Shown here: in pieces, positions 1 through 8,166 of the stretch
Layout: every line of letters starts with the position of its first letter
How positions within the stretch are numbered: the first letter of the stretch is position 1
NCBI GenBank assembly: GCA_025408405.1
Contig: JANYJE010000021.1
Coordinates: 1 to 37,386 of the forward strand
Source: Nitrosomonadales bacterium
GTDB taxonomy: Bacteria > Pseudomonadota > Gammaproteobacteria > Burkholderiales > Gallionellaceae
Length of the DNA: 37,386 bases
Direction: 5' to 3'
The notes under the pieces: generated by a model
What the model saw: the letters and a program-made list of their open reading frames with translations, nothing else
Database searches by the model: none
Told to the model about the DNA's origin: nothing
Translations under genes and position numbers: made by a program

Positions 1-565
1 CGCGCGCCACCTCCAGAATGTTGGCCGGCCCCACGCCGCCGTCGATTTCCAGGCTCACGTCCAGGCCGCGATCGGTAATCATCTTGCGCACCTTGCGCGC
101 TTTATCCAGCACGTAGGGAATGAATTTCTGTCCGCCGAAACCGGGGTTCACCGACATCAGCAGCACCATGTCCAGCTTGTCCAGCGTATATTCCAGCACA
201 TCCAGCGGCGTAGCGGGGTTGAACACCAAGCCGGCCTTGCAGCCGCTTTCCTTGATCAGGCCGATGGTACGGTCGATGTGCTCGGAAGCCTCTGGATGAA
301 AGGTGATATAAGTCGCACCCGCCTTGGCAAAGTCGGGAATGATGCGATCCACCGGCTTGACCATCAGATGCACATCGATCGGTGCGGTTACGCCATGCTT
401 GCGCAACGCTTCGCATACCAGGGGGCCGATGGTGAGGTTGGGCACGTAATGGTTGTCCATCACGTCGAAGTGAACGATGTCCGCGCCGGAGGCGAGCACG
501 TTGTCGACTTCCTCGCCAAGCCTGGCGAAATTGGCGGAAAGAATACTGGGTGCGATCTGGTACAT
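1..565 (-). CDS. rpe: Ribulose-phosphate 3-epimerase, C-terminus cut by window edge
   Basis: This cytoplasmic enzyme interconverts D-ribulose 5-phosphate and D-xylulose 5-phosphate in the pentose phosphate pathway and Calvin cycle. The minus-strand frame opens at ATG 565 with [19 protein letters not shown], the classic Rpe N-terminus. It continues with the metal/catalytic segment [12 protein letters not shown], then HLMV, the phosphate-binding NPGFGGQKF, and a DGGV motif near the edge. About 188 of the usual 220-230 residues are present, so the real C-terminus lies left of base 1. The gene is divergent from apaG across about 160 bases. Family assignment is very secure. Nothing in the visible part looks broken. 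Confidence 0.96.
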   Translation of the reverse strand, partial: MYQIAPSILSANFARLGEEVDNVLASGADIVHFDVMDNHYVPNLTIGPLVCEALRKHGVTAPIDVHLMVKPVDRIIPDFAKAGATYITFHPEASEHIDRTIGLIKESGCKAGLVFNPATPLDVLEYTLDKLDMVLLMSVNPGFGGQKFIPYVLDKARKVRKMITDRGLDVSLEIDGGVGPANILEVAR

Positions 566-728
566 GGCGAGTCCTTAATAACAGGTTTGAATTCGAAACG
601 CCTATTCTACCCGATAATTTTATGGCCGATAAATTCCGCCAGTAAGCCCGCACAATCTTAACCGTGCCAGCTGTCAGGGCATGACGAGTATTCTTGCCAT
701 GAAGGGCAAAATGCGGTGAAATGCCGGC

Positions 729-1112
729 ATGGATAAACCTTCTTCCCATCCCATTCAAATTGTTGCGCGGGTAAAACACCTGGCGGAGCAGTCCGATGAG
801 GATGACAACCGCTATGTTTTCTCCTACACCATCACGCTGACCAATGACGGGGAGAGCACGGTGCAGCTGCTCAGCCGCCACTGGATCATCACCGACGCCA
901 ACAGCCACGTGCAGGAAGTGCGCGGGCAGGGTGTGGTGGGTGAGCAGCCGGTACTGAAACCTGGACAGAGCTTTGAATACACCAGCGGCACGGTGTTGGC
1001 CACGCCCTTAGGTACCATGTCAGGCAGCTATCAGATGGTGACAGAAGACGGTACAAAATTTGACGCGCCCATTCCACAGTTTGTCCTGAGTGTGCCGCGC
1101 GTCCTGCATTGA
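729..1112 (+). CDS. apaG: ApaG (Co2+/Mg2+ efflux-associated protein)
   Basis: The 127-residue product is full length for ApaG, a single-domain fibronectin-III-like beta sandwich. Typical segments are the YTITLTNDGESTVQLLSRHW core, RGQGVVGEQPVLKPGQ, and the end MSGSYQM...F.APIPQF.L. ApaG is linked genetically to cobalt resistance and to Ap4A levels in enterobacteria, but its biochemical role is not settled. The gene starts at an ATG, is divergent from rpe, and is followed after 9-15 bases by a diguanylate cyclase gene, so the two are probably cotranscribed. The rpe-apaG-mltA neighbourhood is common in betaproteobacteria, though the two genes between apaG and mltA vary. Confidence 0.95.
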   Translation: MDKPSSHPIQIVARVKHLAEQSDEDDNRYVFSYTITLTNDGESTVQLLSRHWIITDANSHVQEVRGQGVVGEQPVLKPGQSFEYTSGTVLATPLGTMSGSYQMVTEDGTKFDAPIPQFVLSVPRVLH

Positions 1113-1127
1113 TAACACCCCTTGAGT

Positions 1128-2186
1128 ATGCAGCACCCCCAAAAAACACCAGACAGCCTGTTGCGCTCGGTTGCCACGATCACCGAGCTGCGTGATCGCG
1201 ACATACTGGAAAGGACGCTGGCCATTACCCTTGCGGAGATGATGCCGGTTACTCGCATCACCATGTACCGCATTTTGCACGGCAGCGAGGGCGACGCGGC
1301 CATGGTCGTCGCCGAGGTGGATGGCGCGGCGGCCATAGTCTTGTCCCGCGTGGGAATGATCTTCCCGCTGGCGCAGCGTGCGGAATTTCTCGCCGTGCTG
1401 GAGTCGGCAACGGAACTGGTGCAGCCTTTGCCCGAAAAAAACACTTTCCAGGCGTTGTATCCGGTGAGCAGCCAGCACGGGGTGATCGGCTTTATGGAAA
1501 TGATTTCAGGCAGGTCGGCAGACGAGGATAAACGCATTGTCCTCGCCTTCCTCAGGATCTATCGTAACTACCTGAGCCTGCTGCTCGAAAGCGAAACCGA
1601 TACGTTGACCGGCCTGCTTAACCGGCGCACGTTTGACAATAATATCGAGAAGATTGTTGCCGAGCGTACTGTGTCTGACAGTGAGGTGGCCGGCACCGGC
1701 GCGCAAAGTCCGGCGCGGCGCAAAATCGCCAGCGATGCCTGCCACTGGATGGCGATTATGGATATAGATCACTTCAAAAAAGTGAATGACGAATTCGGTC
1801 ATCTGTATGGTGATGAGGTATTGCTGCTGGTGGCGCAAAGCATGCGCCTGGTCTTCCGGCAACAGGACAAGCTGTTCCGTTTTGGCGGGGAAGAGTTTGT
1901 GGTGGTGCTGGACCGCACCAGCCGGGAGAATGCCCGCGAGGCTCTGGAGCGCTTCCGCAAAACCATAGAGGGGCGTGATTTTCCGCAGGTCGGCAGGGTG
2001 ACCATCAGCATCGGATTTGTCAGCCTGGCAAAAACAGATGTGCCCTCGGTTATGGTCGGGCACGCAGACCATGCGCTGTATTATGCCAAGCACAACGGCA
2101 GAAATCAGGTTTGCCAGTACGAAGAGCTGGTGGCCACAGGCAAGCTGGCCAAGCTGCATTATTCGGAAGACATGCAGCTGTTTTAA
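1128..2186 (+). CDS. Diguanylate cyclase with N-terminal GAF-like sensor region
   Basis: This protein probably makes cyclic di-GMP from two GTP. The ATG at 1128 gives 352 residues; an in-frame TTG at 1122 would add two. Residues 1-155 have no transmembrane segment and look like a GAF-type sensor. The GGDEF domain follows, with LTGLLNRRTF, the metal-binding MDIDHFK, and an active-site GGEEF near residue 253. An RQQD inhibitory I-site lies exactly five residues before GGEEF, so product inhibition is expected. A 35-residue insertion between NRRTF and the MDIDHFK strand, rich in Ala, Ser and Arg, is longer than usual. The signal sensed is unknown. The enzyme should be soluble. Confidence 0.9.
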   Translation: MQHPQKTPDSLLRSVATITELRDRDILERTLAITLAEMMPVTRITMYRILHGSEGDAAMVVAEVDGAAAIVLSRVGMIFPLAQRAEFLAVLESATELVQPLPEKNTFQALYPVSSQHGVIGFMEMISGRSADEDKRIVLAFLRIYRNYLSLLLESETDTLTGLLNRRTFDNNIEKIVAERTVSDSEVAGTGAQSPARRKIASDACHWMAIMDIDHFKKVNDEFGHLYGDEVLLLVAQSMRLVFRQQDKLFRFGGEEFVVVLDRTSRENAREALERFRKTIEGRDFPQVGRVTISIGFVSLAKTDVPSVMVGHADHALYYAKHNGRNQVCQYEELVATGKLAKLHYSEDMQLF

Positions 2187-2208
2187 TTTTTTATGCCTGA
2201 GAGAAACA

Positions 2209-2808
2209 ATGTCATTGCAAACCAGTTACCGCTTTATCGCGCCTTTCTACGATGCCTTTCTTAAGCGCGCTACCGCCGCGCAGCGGCAGCGCAGCCTGGC
2301 GCGCCTGCCGCTGCAGAGTTCCCGTGTATTGCTGAGCGGGGCGGGCACCGGGCTGGATTTTCCGTTCCTGCCGGCGGGGCATGACTATACTGCGCTGGAC
2401 CTGACGCGTGCCATGCTGGCGCGTTCGCGCGAGCGGGCACGCGAACTGAGCATGGAGTGGGTGCAGGGTGACAGCATGACGCTGCCTTTTTCCGACGAGA
2501 GTTTTGATTGTGTGGTGTTGCACCTGATTGTCGCCGTGGTGCCAGAGCCGAGCCGCTGTCTGGCGGAGGCGGCGCGCGTGCTTAAACCGGGCGGGCGAAT
2601 TTTGCTGTTCGACAAATTTCTGCGCCACGGGGAACGCGCCTGGCTGCGCCGCGGTCTCAGTCCGCTGGTTGCGCAGATGGCGACGCGCCTGGATGTGGTA
2701 TTTGAAGATGTGCTGGCTACCACGCCGGATTTGCGCGTGCTTGCGGACGAGCCGGCGCTGGCCGGCGGCTGGTTTCGCCTGATTGAATTGTTGAAGGAAA
2801 GCAGATGA
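2209..2808 (+). CDS. Class I SAM-dependent methyltransferase (UbiE/PmtA-like)
   Basis: This 199-residue protein starts at ATG 2209 behind a GAGAGA ribosome site; the open frame extends upstream but only into the cyclase gene. It has a class I methyltransferase fold: motif I VLLSGAGTGLDFPFLP, an acidic residue after strand 2 (YTALDLT), motif II QGDSMTLPF.DESFD, and motif III LKPGGRILLFDKF. The overall pattern resembles phosphatidylethanolamine or quinone methyltransferases, but the substrate cannot be read from the sequence. The stop codon overlaps the mltA start by four bases (ATGA), so the two are translationally coupled. This could hint at an envelope-lipid role, which is inference only. 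Confidence 0.85.
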   Translation: MSLQTSYRFIAPFYDAFLKRATAAQRQRSLARLPLQSSRVLLSGAGTGLDFPFLPAGHDYTALDLTRAMLARSRERARELSMEWVQGDSMTLPFSDESFDCVVLHLIVAVVPEPSRCLAEAARVLKPGGRILLFDKFLRHGERAWLRRGLSPLVAQMATRLDVVFEDVLATTPDLRVLADEPALAGGWFRLIELLKESR

Positions 2809-3977
2809 TGTTTGAACAAAATAAAGGTTGGTTGTTGCTGGGCATGAGCCTGCTGTTGGCTGCCTGCAAAACTCCCCCTGTCGTGGCACCGGTTATCCCT
2901 CCGGTCGCCGTGGTGCCAGCGCCTGCCGTGCAATATACCCCGAGCAAATGGGCCATGTTGCCGGACTGGGCGACACTTGATCTCACGCCCTCCTGGGCTG
3001 CGCTGTTGCAAAGCTGTCGTGCGCTCAAGACCAAGCCGCAGTGGCAGCCCGTATGCGCCGGTGCCGAGCAGGTGGATAAACATGACAGTGCCGCGCAACG
3101 CGCATTTTACGAAGACAAGCTCACCCCGTATCAGGTGTTCAATCCGGACGGCACCGAGCAGGGCATGATCACCGGCTACTACGAGCCCCTGCTCAAAGGC
3201 AGCCGCGCCCGCAGCGAGCGCTTCCGCTACCCGCTGTATGCCGCGCCCGAGGATATGCTGGAGATCGACCTCAGCGACGCCTATCCCGAGCTTAAAGGCA
3301 AGCGCCTGCGCGGTCGCCTGCAGGGCAAGCGCGTGCTGCCGTATTTCAAGCGCGCCGAGATCGATGCCGGCGCGGGGGCTTTGCAGGGACGCGAACTGTT
3401 CTGGGTGGACAATGCGGTGGAACTGTTTTTCCTGCAGATCCAGGGCTCGGGACGCATCGAGCTGGCGGACGGGCAGCAGGTCAAGGTCGGCTATGCCGAG
3501 CAGAATGGTTATCCCTATGTCTCTATCGGCAAAAAACTGGTCGAAGCGGGTGAGCTGAAGCTGGAAGAGGCCTCCATGCAGGGCATCAAGTCGTGGGGAG
3601 AAAAGCATCCGGATAAACTCACCGCGCTGCTTGAGCTCAACCCCAGCTATGTGTTTTTTCGCGAGCTGCCGGAAAATCTTTCCGCTCCCCTGGGCGCACT
3701 GGGGGTGCCACTCACCAACGAATACAGCATTGCCGTCGACCCGCGCGCCATCCCGCTCGGTTCGCCGGTGTTCCTCGCCACCACCCAGCCCAACAGCGAA
3801 ACGCCGCTTAACCGCCTGATGCTGGCGCAGGATACCGGCGGTGCCATCAAGGGTGCGGTGCGCGCAGATTTCTTCTGGGGTTTCGGCGAAACCGCCGCCC
3901 TGCAGGCAGGGCGCATGAAACAGCAGGGCCGCATGTGGGTGCTGTTTCCCAAGGGTGGCGAACCGGTGTTGAACTAA
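2805..3977 (+). CDS. mltA: Membrane-bound lytic murein transglycosylase A
   Basis: MltA cleaves the MurNAc-GlcNAc bond of peptidoglycan to leave 1,6-anhydroMurNAc, acting from the inner face of the outer membrane. The 390-residue product begins with a lipoprotein signal ending in the lipobox LLAAC and then a Pro/Val/Ala-rich tether. The MltA core includes the MITGYYEPLL segment. The C-terminal 3D domain contains AVDPRAIPLGSPVFL, AQDTGGAIKG (D343) and VRADFFWGFG (D355); the catalytic Asp is among these conserved residues. The start overlaps the methyltransferase stop; a second ATG at 2808 would work equally well. Family identity is firm. Confidence 0.95.
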   Translation: MMFEQNKGWLLLGMSLLLAACKTPPVVAPVIPPVAVVPAPAVQYTPSKWAMLPDWATLDLTPSWAALLQSCRALKTKPQWQPVCAGAEQVDKHDSAAQRAFYEDKLTPYQVFNPDGTEQGMITGYYEPLLKGSRARSERFRYPLYAAPEDMLEIDLSDAYPELKGKRLRGRLQGKRVLPYFKRAEIDAGAGALQGRELFWVDNAVELFFLQIQGSGRIELADGQQVKVGYAEQNGYPYVSIGKKLVEAGELKLEEASMQGIKSWGEKHPDKLTALLELNPSYVFFRELPENLSAPLGALGVPLTNEYSIAVDPRAIPLGSPVFLATTQPNSETPLNRLMLAQDTGGAIKGAVRADFFWGFGETAALQAGRMKQQGRMWVLFPKGGEPVLN

Positions 3978-4070
3978 GCTGTATGTGGCCTTCCCCTTCT
4001 GCGCCACTGCGGTTGGATGCATTCAACCGCAGGAAGCCGTAAGGCTGGCGCGCTAGGGCGGCGTTTCTTT

Positions 4071-4105
4071 GGTTACTTTCTTTTGGCCGTACAAAGTAAG
4101 TAACC
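4071..4105. terminator. Hairpin between convergent mltA and tonB-like genes
   Basis: GGTTACTTTCTTTT and the downstream AAAGTAAGTAACC form a stem of eight pairs, one mismatch and four more pairs around an eight-base loop. It lies between two convergent genes, about 95 bases past the mltA stop and 25 bases past the stop of the minus-strand gene. T-rich and A-rich stem edges could serve as a bidirectional terminator. Very similar GGTTACTTTCTTTT elements recur after genes in many betaproteobacteria, so it may also be a dispersed repeat. Termination itself is inferred. Confidence 0.55.
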
Positions 4106-4129
4106 GGCTGCGGGGCCGCCCCCGCTTGC

Positions 4130-4741
4130 TCATCCCTGCAAGCGATAGCGCACCGTGGTCAGCCAGCGGCTCTTGACCGCGTGGTTCTGTTTGATGGGCG
4201 GACTGAAACGTTGTTTGCGCAGCATGGCGACAGCGGCTTCCTCGAAATAGCCAGTGGGCTGTGCCTGCACGACGCTGGCGTCTTCCACCTCGCCGCGCTC
4301 GTTGATCAGCAGGTTGAGCGTGACATAGCCTTCCACCGCAGCACTGCGCGCCCGCGCCGGGTAGCTTTGCTGCACCGCGCCCAGCATATGCGGCGGGGTG
4401 TCCAGTTGCGCTGCGGTGACATAGGCGGTGCCGGGTAAGTCTGCAGCTTGAGCCTCGACCGTCGCAGGCAGAGCCGGCGTAGTCGTCTCCGCGACAACAG
4501 TGCTGGCAGGTTGCACCTGAATCTTGGCGCTGGATTTTGCAGTGGTGTGCGGTGTGACGCCGGCAGAAACCGGCGCGGAGGAAACCAGCCGTGCTTCGAT
4601 GACGGTGGCGGGCGATCCGTGTCCCTGCTGCGATACTGAAACGGCGAACAGCACGGCCGCATGCAGCAGCACCGACCCCCCCAGCGCGGCCAACATGCCC
4701 GGGGTAAGGCCAAGCAGCGGATCAGTGGCTGGAGGCTGCAC
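4130..4741 (-). CDS. TonB-like energy transducer protein
   Basis: The 203-residue protein has an N-terminal cytoplasmic stub, one transmembrane helix at about residues 16-36 (MLAALGGSVLLHAAVLFAVS), a low-complexity Ala/Thr/Pro/Val periplasmic spacer, and a C-terminal TonB domain. That domain contains the YPARARSAAVEGYVTLNLLI start and the AVAMLRKQRFSPP motif. TonB-type proteins transmit proton-motive force from ExbB/ExbD to outer-membrane receptors. No exbBD or receptor gene lies nearby, so its partner is unknown and it may be an accessory TonB. Translation seems to begin at GTG 4741 inside the end of dsbC (20-base overlap), implying coupling to dsbC. It could begin at a later ATG. Confidence 0.85.
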   Translation of the reverse strand: MQPPATDPLLGLTPGMLAALGGSVLLHAAVLFAVSVSQQGHGSPATVIEARLVSSAPVSAGVTPHTTAKSSAKIQVQPASTVVAETTTPALPATVEAQAADLPGTAYVTAAQLDTPPHMLGAVQQSYPARARSAAVEGYVTLNLLINERGEVEDASVVQAQPTGYFEEAAVAMLRKQRFSPPIKQNHAVKSRWLTTVRYRLQG

Positions 4742-5426
4742 CTAAGGCCTTTTCCAGATCGGCTGCTGGCAGGTAGCCGGGATTGATGGTGCCGTCAGAA
4801 AAAATCAGGGCAGGTGTGCCGTTCACTTTCAATTGATGTCCCAGCGCCAGCACTTTTTCGGTGGGTGTGCTGCAGCTGGCGGCAGCGGGCATGATGTTGT
4901 TCTGCATCAGCTCGTCCCACGCCTTCACCTGGTCCTTGCTGCACCATACGCCAGTCACTTTTTCGGCCGATCCCGGGAAGATCGGGTACATGAAACGGTA
5001 CAACGTCACGTTGTCAATTTCCCGCAACGCCTGCTCCAGCTTCTTGCAGTAACCGCAATTCGGGTCAGTGAAGATGGCTAGTTTGCGCGCGCCAGTTCCT
5101 TTCACTTGCTTCACGGCGAGGTCGAGCGGCAGTTTGTCGAATTCCACTGTGACGTCAAACAGCTGATGAGAGCGCGCTTCTGTCAGGTTGCGCATGGTGT
5201 TCAAATCAAAGATGCCGCCGTCTATCAGGTAGCGCGCCTGCTTGTCGGTATAGAACAGGCGGTCTTCCGTGACGATTTCATACAGGCCGGGAATCGGCGA
5301 TTTGTTGACCTGCTGTATCTGCCCCAGTTGCGGCAATTTTTTCTGCAGTGCGTTCTTGATGTCGGTCTCGCCGGCATAGGCTGTGGAAATGCTTGCGGCC
5401 AGGAGTAACAGGAAAATCTTGAGCAT
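4722..5426 (-). CDS. dsbC: DsbC-type thiol:disulfide interchange protein
   Basis: This periplasmic disulfide isomerase reshuffles wrong disulfide bonds and is kept reduced by DsbD. The 234-residue product has a signal peptide cleaved near residue 18 (STAYAG), an N-terminal dimerisation region (residues 20-85), and a thioredoxin-like domain with active site CGYC (124-127) and cis-proline NGTPALI (P205). A second cysteine pair, C162 and C185, matches the structural disulfide of DsbC. Length and layout are normal. It lies 20 bases after the UbiH-type gene and overlaps the tonB-like gene, so the three form a likely operon. DsbG is an alternative, but the CGYC motif favours DsbC. Confidence 0.93.
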   Translation of the reverse strand: MLKIFLLLLAASISTAYAGETDIKNALQKKLPQLGQIQQVNKSPIPGLYEIVTEDRLFYTDKQARYLIDGGIFDLNTMRNLTEARSHQLFDVTVEFDKLPLDLAVKQVKGTGARKLAIFTDPNCGYCKKLEQALREIDNVTLYRFMYPIFPGSAEKVTGVWCSKDQVKAWDELMQNNIMPAAASCSTPTEKVLALGHQLKVNGTPALIFSDGTINPGYLPAADLEKALGAASSH

Positions 5427-5446
5427 GGTGTGTCCTAAAAGTTGAA

Positions 5447-6622
5447 TTAATTGAGTGCGTGACGCGCCAGCATTTTTTTCAGCGGCGTGAAGCGATTGGT
5501 GAAGGCGAGGCCCAGGTTGCGCGCGCTGCGCAGCAGCGGGTTGTGGTTGTTGAACAGGTGTTTCAGCGCATCCGTGGTGAGCTGCATGGAAAGTATATCC
5601 TCACGCCGCGCACGCTCATAGCGGCGCAACAGGTGGCTATCTCCGCAATCGCTCTGCGCGCCGCGATTATTCAGCACCCGCGCCAGTTCGCGCGCATCGC
5701 GAAAGCCCAGGTTGACGCCCTGCCCGGCGAGCGGATGCACGTTGTGCGCTGCGTCACCCACCAGCGCCAGGCGCGCTGCGGTGATGTGCTGCAGGTTGAG
5801 CACGCGCAGCGGGAAGGCGGCGGGTGCGGTGACCAGATGCAGCTCGCCCAGCGTGTGTTGCGACGCGGCGGCCACCTGTGCGCATAGCGTGTCGTGAGGC
5901 AGCGCCAGCAGCTCGGCCGATCGCTCCGGGCTTACCGACCACACCATGGAAACCATCTGGTTCGGTAGCGGCAGCAGCGCGAGAATGCCCTCCGGCTGGA
6001 ACCATTGGAACGCTGTGCCGCGATGGTTTTTTTCGGCGCTGAAGTTGGCCACCACACCGTGCTGCTGGTAAGGCGTGGGCGTGGCATGAATGCCCGCCTG
6101 CTGGCGTACCCAGGAATCGCGCCCGTCGGCACCGACGATCAGTTTGGCACGCAGCTCGCGCCCGTCTTCCAGCTTGAGATGTGCCGCGTCGGCATGCCAC
6201 GCCAGAGCGGTGCAGCGCGCCGTGTGCAGCAGGGTGAGGTGGTCCTGTTGCTGCAGTTCCTGCCACAAGGCCTGTTGCAGCAAACGGTTTTCCAGGATAA
6301 AGGTGAGTTCAAGCGCGCCGATCTGGTAGGCGCTGAAATCCAGCTCGGCCCTAGCTTCGCCAAATACCGGGGCGTCGCCGAACACGCGCATCTGCTCGAC
6401 GGGCTGCACGCGGCTCATGTCGAGGCGCTGCCAAGCGCCGCATGCCTCCAGGAATGCGGCATTGCCCGGGGTCACCGCGTAGATGCGGCTATCCCAGCCG
6501 GCGTTGCTGCCGGGGATGGGTTGGCCTTCAATCAGCGCAACACTCAGGCCGCTGGGCTTGAGTGCGGCGGCCAGGCTGGCGCCGACCAGGCCGCCGCCGA
6601 CGATGACTACATCGAAATCCAT
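5447..6622 (-). CDS. UbiH/UbiF-family FAD-dependent ubiquinone hydroxylase
   Basis: This class A flavin monooxygenase of the UbiH/UbiF/UbiL/UbiM group hydroxylates the ring during ubiquinone synthesis. ATG 6622 gives 391 residues that begin directly with the Rossmann dinucleotide motif VVIVGGGLVGASLAAAL; an in-frame ATG at 6661 would add 13 residues with no obvious ribosome site. Other family signatures are VGADGRDSWVR near residue 160 and ALVGDAAHNVHPLAGQGVNLG near residue 280, which binds FAD phosphate. Which ring position it modifies (C1, C5 or C6) cannot be told from sequence alone. It heads the minus-strand run with dsbC and the tonB-like gene. Confidence 0.9.
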   Translation of the reverse strand: MDFDVVIVGGGLVGASLAAALKPSGLSVALIEGQPIPGSNAGWDSRIYAVTPGNAAFLEACGAWQRLDMSRVQPVEQMRVFGDAPVFGEARAELDFSAYQIGALELTFILENRLLQQALWQELQQQDHLTLLHTARCTALAWHADAAHLKLEDGRELRAKLIVGADGRDSWVRQQAGIHATPTPYQQHGVVANFSAEKNHRGTAFQWFQPEGILALLPLPNQMVSMVWSVSPERSAELLALPHDTLCAQVAAASQHTLGELHLVTAPAAFPLRVLNLQHITAARLALVGDAAHNVHPLAGQGVNLGFRDARELARVLNNRGAQSDCGDSHLLRRYERARREDILSMQLTTDALKHLFNNHNPLLRSARNLGLAFTNRFTPLKKMLARHALN

Positions 6623-6811
6623 AATGGGTGGGCCATAAGGGGGTGAGGAAAAGTTGCGCATAATGATAGCACAGGGGATAGGCGGGTTATCGGGTGCCGG
6701 CAGCCCCCATCAGCAGGCTGTGAGTGCGGATTAACTATAGAAGCGGCGAGTAGCTCTGCACGTTGGCACCACGCCCCAATTCAGGGCGCGCGAAATATTT
6801 ATAAATGATAG

Positions 6812-6841
6812 TTAGCATGCCTATTCTGCTTCATTTATAAT
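6812..6841 (+). promoter_or_regulatory. Predicted sigma-70 promoter of dusB-fis
   Basis: A perfect TATAAT at 6836-6841 is preceded, with an 18-base spacer, by TTAGCA at 6812-6817 as the -35 element. The expected start near 6848 leaves a leader of only about 18 bases before the dusB ATG. It is the best promoter-like site in the 200-base gap between the divergent UbiH-type and dusB genes. No Fis-binding sites were scored. Confidence 0.55.
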
Positions 6842-6865
6842 CGCCGCCCCCTTTGGAAAATCAAA

Positions 6866-7873
6866 ATGCGTATCGGCCCCTACCAGCTCAAGAATAACCT
6901 GATCGTCGCCCCTATGGCGGGAGTGACAGACAGGCCGTTCCGCATGCTGTGCAAGAGCATGGGGGCAGGCATGGCGGTTTCCGAGATGGTGGCTTCCAAT
7001 TCGCTGCTGTATGGCTCGGAGAAGACCAAGCGGCGCGCCAACCACGAGGGGGAGGTCGACCCGATCTCGGTGCAGATACTGGGCACCGATCCCGCCATGA
7101 TGGCGCGTGCCGCCAAACACAATGTGGATGCGGGTGCGCAGATCATCGACATCAACATGGGCTGTCCGGCCAAAAAAATCTGCAATGTCATGGCCGGCTC
7201 TGCGCTGTTGCAGAACGAGGGCCTGGTGGCGCAGATACTGGAGGCCGTGGTAGCTGCCGTGGCGGTGCCGGTGACGCTGAAGATACGCACCGGCTGGGAC
7301 CGTGCCAACCGCAACGCCATCAACATCGCCCGCATCGCCGAGGCCAGCGGCATCCAGGCGCTGGCCATCCACGGCCGCACGCGTGCCTGCGGCTATACGG
7401 GGGACGCCGAGTACGACACCATCGCGGCAGTCAAGGCTGAAATAAAAATTCCGTTGATTGCCAACGGCGACATCACCACGCCGGAAAAAGCCAGGTTTGT
7501 GCTGGAAAAAACCGGAGCCGATGCGGTGATGATAGGTCGCGCCGCACAGGGGAGGCCGTGGCTGTTCCGCGAGATCGAGCATTTTCTCAATACCGGTGAA
7601 CACCTGGCCGCGCCCTCGGTTGCGGAGATACAGCGCGTGCTGGTGCAGCATATGCACGACCTGCATGACTTTTACGGCGAACATACCGGCACGCGCGTGG
7701 CGCGCAAGCATATCTCCTGGTATACGCGCGGCCTGGCGGGATCGGCGCAGTTTCGCCACCACATGAACGTGCTGCCCAGCAGCGCCGAGCAGATGATGGC
7801 AGTAAGGGATTTTTTTGATGAACAGTTGCAGCGCGGGGAACACCTGCATTACGGTGAGGAGCTGGCAGCATGA
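6866..7873 (+). CDS. dusB: tRNA-dihydrouridine synthase B
   Basis: DusB reduces uridine 17 of the tRNA D-loop to dihydrouridine with FMN and NADPH. The 335-residue product has a TIM barrel starting NLIVAPMAGVTDRPFR, the catalytic cysteine C100 in DINMGCPAKKICN, the KIRTGWD and AIHGRTR substrate-binding strands, and FMN-phosphate motifs IANGDI and DAVMIGRAAQGRPW. The C-terminal helical domain is complete. The downstream fis gene overlaps by four bases (ATGA), reproducing the well-known dusB-fis operon of proteobacteria. A TATAAT promoter lies just upstream. Identification is very secure. Confidence 0.97.
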   Translation: MRIGPYQLKNNLIVAPMAGVTDRPFRMLCKSMGAGMAVSEMVASNSLLYGSEKTKRRANHEGEVDPISVQILGTDPAMMARAAKHNVDAGAQIIDINMGCPAKKICNVMAGSALLQNEGLVAQILEAVVAAVAVPVTLKIRTGWDRANRNAINIARIAEASGIQALAIHGRTRACGYTGDAEYDTIAAVKAEIKIPLIANGDITTPEKARFVLEKTGADAVMIGRAAQGRPWLFREIEHFLNTGEHLAAPSVAEIQRVLVQHMHDLHDFYGEHTGTRVARKHISWYTRGLAGSAQFRHHMNVLPSSAEQMMAVRDFFDEQLQRGEHLHYGEELAA

Positions 7874-8142
7874 GTAAAGCGTGTGAAAAAGTTTGTGAAT
7901 GCATGTGTGAAGAGAATGAAATTGCGCGCTATGTACGCAAGGCGGTGAATGAATATTTCAAGGATCTGGACGGGGAAGAGCCTTCGTGCTCCATGTTCAA
8001 CATGGTGATGAACTGCGTGGAAAAGCCGCTGCTTGAAACCGTGCTGTTCCACGCCGACGGCAACCAGACGCGGGCGGCGGAGTTGCTGGGGATCAACCGC
8101 AATACGTTGCGCAAGAAAATTCAGGAACACGGTATTAAATAA
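7870..8142 (+). CDS. fis: Nucleoid-associated protein Fis with an N-terminal Cys cluster
   Basis: Fis is a dimeric DNA-bending protein that activates rRNA promoters and shapes the nucleoid. The C-terminal two-thirds are canonical: EYFKDLDGEE, VEKPLLETVLFHADGNQTRAAELLGINRNTLRKK, including the helix-turn-helix at about residues 65-84. The N-terminus is unusual: C5, C9, C11 and C13 lie within the first 13 residues, with C40 and C49 further on, whereas E. coli Fis has none. A start at M12 would remove three of the four. The ATG at 7870 overlaps the dusB stop and has a GAGGAG ribosome site nine bases upstream, which supports the longer form. Confidence 0.94.
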   Translation: MSKACEKVCECMCEENEIARYVRKAVNEYFKDLDGEEPSCSMFNMVMNCVEKPLLETVLFHADGNQTRAAELLGINRNTLRKKIQEHGIK

Positions 8143-8166
8143 TAAATTTCAACGGGAAGTAAAATT

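Noticed and set aside
2385-4022. A 545-codon minus-strand open frame opposite the methyltransferase and mltA
   Set aside because: Both plus-strand genes have full motif sets; the opposite frame is an artefact of GC-rich codon use.
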